This document shows, piece after piece, positions 9,237-17,988 of a stretch of 64,000 nt of DNA (position 1 is its first letter; every line of letters starts with the position of its first letter). Where the stretch lies: NCBI RefSeq assembly GCF_009797935.1, contig NZ_VOLC01000014.1, positions 1 to 64,000 of the forward strand. Reading direction: 5' to 3'. Below the pieces are notes generated by a model. The model made no database searches. It worked only from the letters and a program-made list of their open reading frames with translations, and was not told the DNA's origin. Position numbers and translations under genes: made by a program. The DNA comes from Lunatibacter salilacus. GTDB taxonomy: Bacteria > Bacteroidota > Bacteroidia > Cytophagales > Cyclobacteriaceae.

Positions 9237-9254
9237 AAAACCCCGGAGTTTTTT
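9234..9254 (-). terminator. Possible terminator of the MFS transporter gene
   Basis: AAAAAACTCC-GGGG-TTTTTTT on the minus strand folds into a short hairpin ending in T residues about 90 bp after the transporter stop. The loop is very tight, so this is a weak candidate. It also overlaps the -33 box of the cysH promoter. Confidence 0.3.
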
Positions 9255-9343
9255 AAAATTTTTTACAAGAAATTGATTTTATAAAAAAGAATTACCTTTT
9301 CCCGGTGTAAAATAACTCTCTCAAAGTTGCGGGAAAAAACGAA

Positions 9344-10495
9344 TCAGGCGGTTACAAATACTTTTTGCCGCACACTTACCAGAACCGCAATAGCCAGTCC
9401 CATAATTGAGATAAGGGCAAATGATGTTTTCAAATTAAATATTTCTGCAATAAATCCGATTAGAGGCGGGCCTAATAAAAACCCAAAGAATGAAATGGAG
9501 GACACCATGGCTATAGCAATTCCGGGAGGATATGTCTGGGATCTGCCAACTATGCTGTAGGACAAGGGGACAACTGAAGCTGTACCCAAACCCACCAATG
9601 CAAACCCCACCAATACAACTATCAAATTCGGAACGAGGACAGCCAAACATAAGCCTGAAAAAATCAATATTCCACTCATCCTCAATACCCAGATTTTCCC
9701 GTACCTGTTTGCGACCTTATCTGCCAAAAAACGACCGAGGGCCATAGCCCCCATAAATGCGAAAAAGCCTAAAGGAACCAATGCCGTAGGAGCGTTCACC
9801 GCCTTGGCCATATACACTCCCGACCAATCAAACATGCACCCTTCGCACATCATCCCGCAAAAACCCACCAAACCTATACGCATAATAAGGGCATCGGGCT
9901 TTTTAAAAACAAACCCGCCTCCGGAACTTTCCTTTCCCGAGACTTCTGAAATGATAAACCGTTGGGACCACAGGATTATACCTCCCCCAATTACCAATAT
10001 AAAGAGATAGTGGATCAGGGGACTTAAATCTAAAAAAACCATCCCCGCACCTATCCCAGCTCCAACAAACCCGGCCAAACTCCACGAACCGTGAAATGAG
10101 CTGAGAATACTTCTTCCATAATCTTTTTCAATGGATAGCGCCTGCGTATTCAGCGAAATATTCATGACATTGCCCAACACGCCCACGACTATAACCAACA
10201 GCGCCAACTGAAAGCTTGTTGTTGCAAAACCCAAAGACACCAAGCTTATTATATATAGACTCATGCCGGCCAACACAACATACCGACTGCCATACCTATA
10301 CACCGCCCATGCCGCCAACGGAAGGGCAATCAAAGAGCCTGCGGGCATGCCTAGCAGCAATGTTCCCAACTGACCTTCGCTAAGACTAAACATGCGCTGG
10401 AAATCCGGGATCCGGGAAGCCCATGACGAAAAACATAACCCCGTCAAAAAAAAGAAGGCACCGACTGCCAATCTTCTTCTTTTCAAAACATTCAT
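9344..10495 (-). CDS. MFS transporter, YbjJ-like
   Basis: The 383-residue hydrophobic protein has about twelve membrane segments in the pattern of the major facilitator superfamily. The N-terminal part SSWASRIPDFQRMFSLSEGQ followed by LGTLLLGMPAGSL and RYGSRYVVLAG resembles the YbjJ-type subgroup, whose substrates are poorly defined. An acidic or basic intracellular loop separates the two six-helix halves near residue 190. It is monocistronic, with no enzyme neighbour that would suggest a substrate. The start codon is followed by a basic MNVLKRRR stretch, as expected for an inner-membrane protein with its N-terminus inside. Confidence 0.85.
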   Translation of the reverse strand: MNVLKRRRLAVGAFFFLTGLCFSSWASRIPDFQRMFSLSEGQLGTLLLGMPAGSLIALPLAAWAVYRYGSRYVVLAGMSLYIISLVSLGFATTSFQLALLVIVVGVLGNVMNISLNTQALSIEKDYGRSILSSFHGSWSLAGFVGAGIGAGMVFLDLSPLIHYLFILVIGGGIILWSQRFIISEVSGKESSGGGFVFKKPDALIMRIGLVGFCGMMCEGCMFDWSGVYMAKAVNAPTALVPLGFFAFMGAMALGRFLADKVANRYGKIWVLRMSGILIFSGLCLAVLVPNLIVVLVGFALVGLGTASVVPLSYSIVGRSQTYPPGIAIAMVSSISFFGFLLGPPLIGFIAEIFNLKTSFALISIMGLAIAVLVSVRQKVFVTA

Positions 10496-10906
10496 ATCGA
10501 TTACCTGTAATTTAGGCGCAAGTTAAGCCCGATTCCAGTCATATCTTATAAAAAACAACATAATAGTTCTTTATTGAATTGTTATCGCTGATAGCGTTGA
10601 TTTAAACTATTAATGGGTTATTGGGTTAGTAGGTTATTGGGTTAGTAGGTTATTGGGTTATTGGGTTATTGGGTTAATGGGTTATTGGGTTATTGGGTTG
10701 ATGGGTTATTGGGTTGATGGGTTTTTGGGTTATTAAATCCGGAGTCTGCCAGGTTTTGTTGGTAATCAGGTAGGTAGTCAAATTAAACGGGTGAAACCTG
10801 GAAGGTTTTTCTTCACATGCAATAGGACAGTTCTACGGAATTAGTTACGATTAAATCCGGTACAATAAATTGAATCATAGAGCTTTAAACTAAATCAATA
10901 TCAGAA
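10496..10906. other. Intergenic region holding an octamer minisatellite
   Basis: This stretch is free of genes. Apart from the octamer array at 10615-10734 it contains only AT-rich unique sequence. Confidence 0.6.
10615..10734. repeat. Minisatellite of 15 octamers, consensus GGGTTATT
   Basis: Exactly 120 bp read as fifteen consecutive 8-mers. Eight are GGGTTATT and the rest are one- or two-base variants (GGGTTAGT, AGGTTATT, GGGTTAAT, GGGTTGAT, GGGTTTTT). No indels interrupt the phase. The reverse complement, AATAACCC, is the theme of the AT-rich tail of the 255-bp repeats at 1501-2204. Confidence 0.95.
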
Positions 10907-10987
10907 ATGGAATTTGTGATCGCCGGTGCCACTATAGGAATGGCCATTTGCATTATTTACGTCGTTATCAAAAAAGTCTTTGACTAG
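10907..10987 (+). CDS. Possible 26-residue single-span membrane peptide
   Basis: An ATG frame of 26 codons encodes a peptide starting MEFVIAGATIG, with one strongly hydrophobic stretch (about residues 4-21) and a Lys-Lys-Val-Phe-Asp end, the layout of a small inner-membrane protein with a cytoplasmic tail. It lies 56 bp before the crtA-like gene on the same strand. Nothing but the composition supports it; there is no recognisable family. Confidence 0.35.
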   Translation: MEFVIAGATIGMAICIIYVVIKKVFD

Positions 10988-11043
10988 GACTTATATTTGC
11001 AAAAGTAATTGTCCAAATCAGATACATGTCGCCATTCTAGTCA

Positions 11044-11718
11044 ATGAATTCAGAAAACACCATTTGTTCCATTACCTTTTTTGAGTACGGAAAGGATAAA
11101 AGGCGGTGGGCCTTCAACCAAATGAAACTTGCTATAGAGCCACTGCAAAAATCTGTGGGAATTTCTTTTTTTAAGCTGCTTGGAACGGGTAGTGGCTTTG
11201 GTTTTTCTCTTAAGCCGGACTTTCGAACCTATGCGCTCCTTATTGTATGGAAGGACAAGCTGGCCGCAAAACAGTACACCCTTTCCGATGCCTATCTCAG
11301 ATTCAATACCCAATGCAAGTCCAACTTCACCTATTGGATGGGATGCATTCAAAGTCACGGTACATGGGCGGGAAAAAACCCCTTCACGGTTAACCACACG
11401 CACTCAGGGGGGCCGGTTATGGTGATTACCCGGGCGCGGGTAAGGTGGATTAAGGTTTTGCGGTTTTTACGAAATGTGTCAAAAGCAAGTAGATCAGCCG
11501 AAAACGCACGCGGACTAATTTTCACAAAGGGCATCGGAGAATGGCCGGGAATTGAACAGGCTACCTTTAGTTTTTGGGAGTCGCTGGAAGCCATGCAAGC
11601 CTATGCCTACACGGAAGAACATAAAAAAATAATCTCTTTGGTCAAAAAAGAGGGTTGGTACAAAGAAGAGTTATTCGCCCGCTTCGTCCCGCTTGACCCT
11701 TCTCTTTTCCATGAATAA
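11044..11718 (+). CDS. CrtA-like (spheroidene monooxygenase family) protein
   Basis: The 224-residue protein matches the overall pattern of spheroidene monooxygenase CrtA. That includes FFKLLGTGSGFGFSLKP near 42-58, YALLIVWKD near 64-72, and ARVRWIKVLRFLRNVSKAS followed by ARGLIFTKGIGEWPGIEQAT and TFSFWES in the second half. CrtA adds a keto group to acyclic carotenoids in phototrophs. Many non-phototrophic Bacteroidota carry homologues whose substrate is unproven, and no crtB/crtI genes are visible here. It overlaps the downstream gluQ start by 8 nt, so the two are probably translated together. No signal peptide or membrane span is seen. Confidence 0.75.
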   Translation: MNSENTICSITFFEYGKDKRRWAFNQMKLAIEPLQKSVGISFFKLLGTGSGFGFSLKPDFRTYALLIVWKDKLAAKQYTLSDAYLRFNTQCKSNFTYWMGCIQSHGTWAGKNPFTVNHTHSGGPVMVITRARVRWIKVLRFLRNVSKASRSAENARGLIFTKGIGEWPGIEQATFSFWESLEAMQAYAYTEEHKKIISLVKKEGWYKEELFARFVPLDPSLFHE

Positions 11719-12616
11719 TCTCCCGACTTTCACGAAAACCAGACTTGCCCCCACCCCGAGTGGATACCTTCACCTTGGAAATATCCTTTCTTTTCTAATT
11801 ACTTCGGCGTTGGCTCGGAGGCATCAGGCAAAAATATTGCTTCGAATTGATGACTTGGACAGATCCCGCGTTAAGGATGCTTTTATTGACGATATCTTTG
11901 AAACCCTTCATTTTCTTGAAATACCTTGGGACGAAGGGCCTAAAGACACCGCTGACTTTAAAAGCAACTTCTCCCAAGTGCAGCGAATGGACCTTTATGA
12001 AAATGCATTAAAAGAGCTTGCCGAAAAAAACGCCTGCTTTGCCTGCGTTTGCAGTAGAAAAAAAATAGTTGAGTCGGGTAAATCCAAGGGATACCCAGGT
12101 TTCTGTAAGCGACTGCACATACCTCTGAGCAGAAAGGGATGCTGCTGGAGGTACGGTACAAGCCGCGAAAAATCAGTACCCATAATAATTTATCCCGACC
12201 AACTGGTAAACAGTGATTTTCCGGTAGGGATGAAAGATTATGTAGTAAGGAAAAAAGACGGATATCCGGCATATCAGCTCAGTTCTGTAGTAGATGATGT
12301 TCATTTCGGGATAGACCTTATCGTGAGAGGAGTTGACTTATGGGACTCTACCCTGGCTCAAATCGACCTTGCTTCCAACTTGCCGGACTGTCAGCCATTT
12401 CAATCCGCGGTCTTTTTCCATCACCAACTTATGAAAGACGGTGAACACAAAATGGCCAAGTCAAGTGGCAGTACCTCCATACAGTTCCTAAGAAAAAACG
12501 GCGCAAAAAAAGCGGATATCTACCGTGAAATAAGCAAATTTTTAAATTTACCCACTTTGGCTACTAGCCATGATCAGTTCATCGAGCTATATAACAGGGA
12601 TGCTTCCCAACAATAG
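11711..12616 (+). CDS. gluQ: Glutamyl-queuosine tRNA(Asp) synthetase
   Basis: The 301-residue protein is a GluRS catalytic core without an anticodon-binding domain. This is the signature of GluQ-RS, which attaches glutamate to queuosine in the anticodon of tRNA-Asp. Visible features are the HIGH-like PSGYLHLGN (residues 16-24), the LRIDDLDRSR stretch at 44-53, the zinc site Cys112-x-Cys114...Tyr128-x3-Cys132 with family spacing, and the KMSKS-like KMAKSSG. A start at 11693 is possible, but the ATG at 11711 gives the usual short N-terminus. It overlaps the preceding stop as ATGAATAA, suggesting translational coupling. Confidence 0.9.
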   Translation: MNNLPTFTKTRLAPTPSGYLHLGNILSFLITSALARRHQAKILLRIDDLDRSRVKDAFIDDIFETLHFLEIPWDEGPKDTADFKSNFSQVQRMDLYENALKELAEKNACFACVCSRKKIVESGKSKGYPGFCKRLHIPLSRKGCCWRYGTSREKSVPIIIYPDQLVNSDFPVGMKDYVVRKKDGYPAYQLSSVVDDVHFGIDLIVRGVDLWDSTLAQIDLASNLPDCQPFQSAVFFHHQLMKDGEHKMAKSSGSTSIQFLRKNGAKKADIYREISKFLNLPTLATSHDQFIELYNRDASQQ

Positions 12617-12639
12617 CATAAATTAGATTTTCGCCAAAA

Positions 12640-12830
12640 TCCGCAACATCCGTATTCTATTAACCTCCAAAAAGTATGTCCCGCAGATTGCGCTGATTTC
12701 CACAGATGGTTTTGACCGACGTCGAATTCGATTTCCACAAAAAAATCCGCTTCATCCGATTTATCCGTGTTCTATTGACCTCCAAATAGTATTTCCCGCA
12801 GATTGCGCTGATTTCCGCAGATTAGTTTTA
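12640..12830. repeat. Two copies of a 115-bp repeat with a CCGCAGATTGCGCTGATTTC core
   Basis: CCGTATTCTATTAACCTCC starts at 12650 and a near-identical CCGTGTTCTATTGACCTCC at 12765, 115 bp apart. Each is followed by CCCGCAGATTGCGCTGATTT. The 28-bp core read in reverse matches the core of the next array at 24 of 28 positions, so the two arrays are one family in opposite orientation. Confidence 0.75.
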
Positions 12831-12946
12831 TTAACTTTACCTTTATTTCACAAAAAATCCGCCTTATACCTGCCGAGGCTGTGTGAAAAGACTAATTATA
12901 AAAACTTTCAACGTACAATAATTCGTTTCAAGAAATCATTAAAATC

Positions 12947-13805
12947 CTCTGCGTACATCTGCGCAATCCGCGGGAAAAAATTCTCCGCAGAACTTGTCCC
13001 GAGTTTTCAGAAATTGGCGGACTCGTGTTTCTTTTTTAACAACTATAGTCCACATAGTTTTTTAACACAAACTTTGAGGACTCTGCGCGTACTTTGCGGT
13101 TACTTTTTAACCCCTGTAGTTCCCATTTGAAAAATATTTCCTGGCAGATGTTTTTCTGCGTACATCTGCGAAATCCGCGGGAAAAAAGTCTCCGCAGAAC
13201 TTGTCCCCTGTTTTCAGGATTTGGCGGACTCGTGTTTCCTTTTTAACCACTATAGTCCACATAGTTTTTTAACACAAACTTTGAGGACTCTGCGCGTACT
13301 TTGCGGTTACTTTTTAACCCCTGTAGTTCCCATTTGAAAAATATTTCCTGGCAGATGTTTTTCTGCGTACATCTGCGAAATCCGCGGGAAAAAAGTCTCC
13401 GCAGAACTTGTCCCCTGTTTTCAGGATTTGGCGGACTCGTGTTTCTTTTTTAACCACTATATTCCACATAGTTTTTTAACACAAACTTTGAGGACTCTGC
13501 GCAAACTTTGCGGTTACTTTTTTACCCAGTAGTTCCCATTTGAAAAATATTTCCTGGCAGATGTTTTTCTGCGTACATCTGCGCAATCCGCGGGAAAAAA
13601 GTCTCCGCAGAACTTGTCCCCTGTTTTCAGGATTTGGCGGACTCGTGTTTCCTTTTTAACCACTATAGTCCACATAGTTTTTTAACACAAACTTTGAGGA
13701 CTCTGCGCGTACTTTGCGGTTACTTTTTTACCCAGTAGTTCCCATTTGAAAAATATCTCCTGGCAAATGTTTTTCTGCGTACATCTGCGAAATCCGCGGG
13801 AAAAA
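12947..13805. repeat. 206-207-bp tandem repeat, four full copies and a partial fifth
   Basis: The landmark CTGCGTACATCTGCG occurs at 12949, 13156, 13363, 13569 and 13775 with spacings of 207, 207, 206 and 206 bp. The units differ by a few substitutions, and the first is the most diverged. Each unit includes TCCGCGGGAAAAAAG, TTGGCGGACTCGTGTTTC and AACTTTGAGGACTCTGCGC. All frames have stops, so the array is non-coding. It ends about 130 bp before the gene at 13933. Confidence 0.9.
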
Positions 13806-13932
13806 AGGTCCCGATTTTTTGGGATTTACCGGATTGTATTCGTATTCCAATTTTTTCTCTCTTTTTTCGAATAATATGTTATTTTTACGTTTAATAAAAA
13901 ATTAGAATAAAAAAGAATAAACCTAAAATAAT

Positions 13933-16900
13933 ATGCCATCAACTCTAATCAACAAATGGGGTTTTATTTTCATTGTGGGAATAGGCCTTATGTACGCTTG
14001 CCAGCCGGCTCAACATAAAGATGCCGACAATGAAGTCCATCCTTTTGATGAACTTTCTGAGGACGAAAAAAGACTTCCTGAAAACGCTTTGGTGGGAATA
14101 AAGGTACATGAGGACTTGGAAGCAACTTTATTCGCTTCCGAACCAATGATTACTAATCCCACAAATATTGACATTGACCACCGCGGACGGGTGTGGGTCT
14201 GCGAGGCCTACAACTACAGGCCTGCCATTACTGGAAACCCCACCAAAGAAGAAGGTGATCGGATCGTAATTCTAGAAGACACCAACGGCGATGGTAAAGC
14301 CGACAAAAGCACTGTGTTTTACCAAGATCCGGAACTAAATGCCCCCTTGGGAATATGGGTGATGGGAAACCAGGCCATTGTATCCCAAAGTCCCTATGTA
14401 TGGCTGCTTACAGATACCGATGGAGACGATGTGGCAGATAAAAAAGAAGTGATTTTTCAAGGCATAGATGGTGATCAACACGACCACGGTATGCATGCGT
14501 TTATTTTTGGCCCAGACGGAAAATATTATTTCAATTTTGGGAATTCAGGAGGTCAAATTCTTGATGGGAAGGGAAACGTGGTAATAGATAAAGATGGAAA
14601 TCCCGTAAACAAAGACAGCTACAAAGAAGGGTTGGTTTTCCGATGCAATCCTGATTTTACAGAATTTGAAGTTTTGGGACAAAACTTCCGCAACAACTAC
14701 GAAGTAGCTGTGGACTCCTACGGAACCATGTGGCAGTCGGATAACGATGATGACGGCAACAAGGGGGTCCGAATTAATTTCGTAATGGAATATGGCAACT
14801 ATGGGTATAAAGATGAGATGACAGGAGCAGGTTGGCGAGTCAACCGAACAAATAAAGAAAAGGAAATACCGCTACAGCACTGGCATTTGAATGACCCCGG
14901 CGTAGTCCCTAACCTACTTCAGACCGGAGCGGGTTCGCCCACCGGAATGGTCGTTTATGAAGGGGATCTGTTGCCCGAAGTATTCCAAAACCAAATGATC
15001 CATACAGATGCCGGTCCCAATGTGGTTCGGGCCTATCCGGTAGAAAATTCCGGAGCTGGCTATACCGCCTCTATTGTAAATATTATGGAAGGTGACAAAG
15101 ACCAGTGGTTTCGGCCCTCGGATGTAGGCGTTGCTCCCGACGGTTCGCTAATGGTAGCGGACTGGTATGACCCGGGAGTTGGGGGGCATCAGGTGGGCGA
15201 TCTTAATCGGGGGAGAATATTCCGTGTTGCTCCCTCAAACGCATCGTATACCATACCCAAATTAGACTTAACAAGTGTAGAAGGAGCCCTTAAAGCACTA
15301 GAAAATCCCAACCTCTCCGTCAGGTATCACGCTTGGCAGAAGCTTCACTCCGCCGGGACTGCCGCGGAGACGGGTCTGAAAACACTATTCGAAACACACT
15401 CCAATCCTAGAATTCAAGCCCGGGCTTTTTGGGTTTTGGCTAAAATTGAAGGAATAGAGAAGAAATACATCGATCAGGCCATCGCCCACGAAAACCCCAA
15501 TCTACGAATCGCAGGTATACGTGCCGCCAGGCAAGTAGATTTGGACCTGATCCCTTATCTCTCGGACTTGGTAAACGACTCAGATCCCCAGGTAAGAAGG
15601 GAAGCTGCTATTGCACTGAGACATCACAGTTCCCCCAAAGCCCCTGCCTTATGGGCTACCTTGGCTAGCCATCATGACGGGGAGGATCGTTGGTATCTGG
15701 AGGCACTTGGAATCGGTGCTGATCAGCAATGGGATGCCTATTATGCGGCGTGGCTCAAGCAGGTCGGAGATAAAGCATCTGAAAACAAGGCAAACAAAGA
15801 TATCACATGGAGGTCACGAACGGGTCTGGCCGTTCCGCAGCTTGCAAGTCTGGCCAAGGACAAAGATGTTCCCCTAGATGACCGGTTGAGGTACTTTAGG
15901 GCCTTCGATTTTAATCCGGATAAGGCCAAAAAATCCAATGCCCTTTTGGAAATGCTGGAGGATAATCAAATTCGCCAGGAGGGCCAAGAGGATGCGGATG
16001 AGATTAACCGGCTGGTTCTTACACACCTCGATCCCGCATATCTTGGCAAATCAGTAGCTGCTCAGAACGCTTTATCGGCTGTGTTGGACGAAACCTACGG
16101 TACGGAAGAATATCTCGAAATGGTTCAACGGTTTGAAGTGAAAAAGGAAAATCCCAGACTCCTTCAGCTAGCCATAGATCAAAGCGACAATAATTTAGGC
16201 CGGACGGCAGCGGCTATGCTATTACGTCAGAATGGAAAACCATTAATTACGCAAGTAATCAAAAGTGAAGATGAAAAAGCTATTCTTAACACCCTCATGG
16301 CGTTGCGCGGCGTGGGTACCAAAGAATCATTGGAGATTTTAGAGGGTGTGACATTTGACCAGCAAACACCATTAACTATCCGCAGAGAAGCCGCAGCTTC
16401 CATTGGCGGGAGCTACAGTGGCGAAGACCGGGTGATTGCCTTATTAAAGGAAGGGAAGCTTCCTGAGAATCTGGTCGCATCTGCCGTCACCGGGGTGAGC
16501 AGGGCGTGGAGAAAAAGTATTCGGATGGAAGCAAATTCATACCTGGATAATGGAGACACGGAGGGAAACAACCTCCCTCCTATGAATGAGCTTTTGGCTA
16601 TGTCCGGTGATACCGATAACGGTAAAAATGTTTATAAGACTAATTGTGCTGTCTGTCATCAAGCAGGGGAGTTGGGCATGGATTTCGGGCCCAAACTGTC
16701 TGAGATAGGAAGTAAATTATCCAAAGAAGCCCAATATATATCCATCATTCATCCAGATGCCGGCATTAGCTTCGGGTATGAAGGGTATATGCTTCAAATG
16801 AAGGATGGCAGTACGCTAGGTGGAATCATATCTAGCCAGACCGAAACAGATATAGAACTCAAAGTGCCTGGCGGAAGTACAATACCCTTAAAAACCGGTG

Positions 16901-17022
16901 ACGTGGAATCCATGACACAAATGGAAAACTCCATGATGCCAGCAGGTTTGGAACGATCCATGAGCACTCAGGAGTTGGTTGATTTGGTGGAATTCCTGAT
17001 GAGCTTGAAAACTAATTCTTAA
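13933..17022 (+). CDS. Lipoprotein with propeller, HEAT and haem c domains (PVC-type haem-binding protein)
   Basis: The 1029-residue exported protein resembles the putative membrane-bound dehydrogenases (TIGR02604/TIGR02603) abundant in Planctomycetes and Verrucomicrobia and also found in Bacteroidota. A lipobox GLMYAC puts a lipidated Cys at 23. Residues about 60-450 form a beta-propeller-like region with NHL-type strands and Ca-binding-like DTNGDGKAD and DTDGDDVAD motifs. Residues about 450-880 look like HEAT repeats. A cytochrome c motif CAVCH is at 905-909, followed by FGPKLSEIG. The C-terminal module matches the haem-binding domain family. It is followed after 12 bp by a sugar isomerase-like gene, so a role in periplasmic sugar or glycoside oxidation is plausible; the substrate is unknown. 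Confidence 0.88.
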   Translation: MPSTLINKWGFIFIVGIGLMYACQPAQHKDADNEVHPFDELSEDEKRLPENALVGIKVHEDLEATLFASEPMITNPTNIDIDHRGRVWVCEAYNYRPAITGNPTKEEGDRIVILEDTNGDGKADKSTVFYQDPELNAPLGIWVMGNQAIVSQSPYVWLLTDTDGDDVADKKEVIFQGIDGDQHDHGMHAFIFGPDGKYYFNFGNSGGQILDGKGNVVIDKDGNPVNKDSYKEGLVFRCNPDFTEFEVLGQNFRNNYEVAVDSYGTMWQSDNDDDGNKGVRINFVMEYGNYGYKDEMTGAGWRVNRTNKEKEIPLQHWHLNDPGVVPNLLQTGAGSPTGMVVYEGDLLPEVFQNQMIHTDAGPNVVRAYPVENSGAGYTASIVNIMEGDKDQWFRPSDVGVAPDGSLMVADWYDPGVGGHQVGDLNRGRIFRVAPSNASYTIPKLDLTSVEGALKALENPNLSVRYHAWQKLHSAGTAAETGLKTLFETHSNPRIQARAFWVLAKIEGIEKKYIDQAIAHENPNLRIAGIRAARQVDLDLIPYLSDLVNDSDPQVRREAAIALRHHSSPKAPALWATLASHHDGEDRWYLEALGIGADQQWDAYYAAWLKQVGDKASENKANKDITWRSRTGLAVPQLASLAKDKDVPLDDRLRYFRAFDFNPDKAKKSNALLEMLEDNQIRQEGQEDADEINRLVLTHLDPAYLGKSVAAQNALSAVLDETYGTEEYLEMVQRFEVKKENPRLLQLAIDQSDNNLGRTAAAMLLRQNGKPLITQVIKSEDEKAILNTLMALRGVGTKESLEILEGVTFDQQTPLTIRREAAASIGGSYSGEDRVIALLKEGKLPENLVASAVTGVSRAWRKSIRMEANSYLDNGDTEGNNLPPMNELLAMSGDTDNGKNVYKTNCAVCHQAGELGMDFGPKLSEIGSKLSKEAQYISIIHPDAGISFGYEGYMLQMKDGSTLGGIISSQTETDIELKVPGGSTIPLKTGDVESMTQMENSMMPAGLERSMSTQELVDLVEFLMSLKTNS

Positions 17023-17034
17023 ATTAACCCAAAA

Positions 17035-17922
17035 ATGAATATGCAACAAAAACGAAGAAACGCAATAAAAAAACTTGCCGGCACCGCTGCTTTGGGAATG
17101 GTAATTCCCGGATTGAGCCAGCGGCTCTTCGCCGCTGAAAATAGCCTGCCAGCAAATTTAAAAGGAAATATAAATCATTCCGTATGCAGATGGTGCTACA
17201 ATGACATAGCATTTGAGGATCTTTGTGTCGCTGCAAAAGAAATTGGATTAAAATCAATTGAACTGGCAGGACCTGAGGAATGGCCCATATTGAAAAAGCA
17301 CGGTCTGGACTGTGCCATGCCTTGGGGAGCAGGAATGGGCATAGAGAAGGGATGGAACAATCCTGAACTACATGATGAACTCGTAAAAAGTTACGAAGAA
17401 GTTATACCAAAAGTAGCAGAAGCAGGGTTAAAACAAATCATTTGTTTTTCGGGAAACAGAAATGGGATAGATGATCAAACCGGCATGGACAACTGCGTGA
17501 AAGGCCTTAAACGGATTATGCCGGTAGCCGAAAAACACAACGTCATCATGTGCATGGAATTACTTAACAGTAAGGTAAACCACAAGGATTACCAAGCTGA
17601 CCACACCGCTTGGGGCGCAGAACTATGCAAGGGAGTGGGGTCTGAGAATATCAAACTGCTCTATGACATCTATCACATGCAAATCATGGAGGGAGATGTC
17701 ATTGCCACTATCAAAAAATTCCATCCCTATATTTCCCACTATCATACAGGGGGAGTTCCTGGAAGGAATGAGATCGATGAAACCCAGGAATTGTATTATC
17801 CGGCCATTATGAAAGCTATTCTTGATACGGGATACAAAGGATATGTGGGGCAGGAATTTATCCCGAAGAGAAAGGATCAGTTGGCCTCTCTAAAACAGGG
17901 CGTGGAAATTTGTGATGTTTAA
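17035..17922 (+). CDS. Tat-exported TIM-barrel sugar isomerase (hydroxypyruvate isomerase-like)
   Basis: The 295-residue protein starts with a twin-arginine signal (RR at 7-8, then AIKKLAGTAALGMVIPG) and continues as an AP-endonuclease-2/xylose-isomerase-like barrel. The phrases SVCRWCYNDI, MELLNSKVNH, LLYDIYHMQIMEGD and YISHYHTGGVPGRNEID match the hydroxypyruvate isomerase (Hyi) subgroup. They contain the Glu, Asp, His and Glu metal ligands of that fold. Export to the periplasm and the 12-bp gap after the haem c lipoprotein suggest the two act together on a sugar derivative outside the cytoplasm. The exact reaction cannot be read. A bidirectional terminator follows. Confidence 0.85.
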   Translation: MNMQQKRRNAIKKLAGTAALGMVIPGLSQRLFAAENSLPANLKGNINHSVCRWCYNDIAFEDLCVAAKEIGLKSIELAGPEEWPILKKHGLDCAMPWGAGMGIEKGWNNPELHDELVKSYEEVIPKVAEAGLKQIICFSGNRNGIDDQTGMDNCVKGLKRIMPVAEKHNVIMCMELLNSKVNHKDYQADHTAWGAELCKGVGSENIKLLYDIYHMQIMEGDVIATIKKFHPYISHYHTGGVPGRNEIDETQELYYPAIMKAILDTGYKGYVGQEFIPKRKDQLASLKQGVEICDV

Positions 17923-17940
17923 AATCTGTATTAAAACAAA

Positions 17941-17966
17941 AAAAGCCAATCTTTCGATTGGCTTTT
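17941..17966. terminator. Bidirectional terminator between the isomerase gene and the polysaccharide locus
   Basis: AAAAGCCAATC and GATTGGCTTTT form an 11-bp stem around a TTTC loop with T-runs on both strands. It serves the plus-strand gene ending at 17922 and the long minus-strand operon ending at 17989. Confidence 0.92.
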
Positions 17967-17988
17967 TTGTTTTAAAATTGTTTTAAAT

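Noticed and set aside
12947-13805. Possible CRISPR array
   Set aside because: The period is about 207 bp with whole-unit identity, not short repeats separated by unique spacers, and no cas genes are present.
17035-17922. Cytoplasmic hydroxypyruvate isomerase of glyoxylate metabolism
   Set aside because: A twin-arginine signal and a neighbouring exported haem c lipoprotein indicate a periplasmic role, so the classical pathway assignment is not justified.
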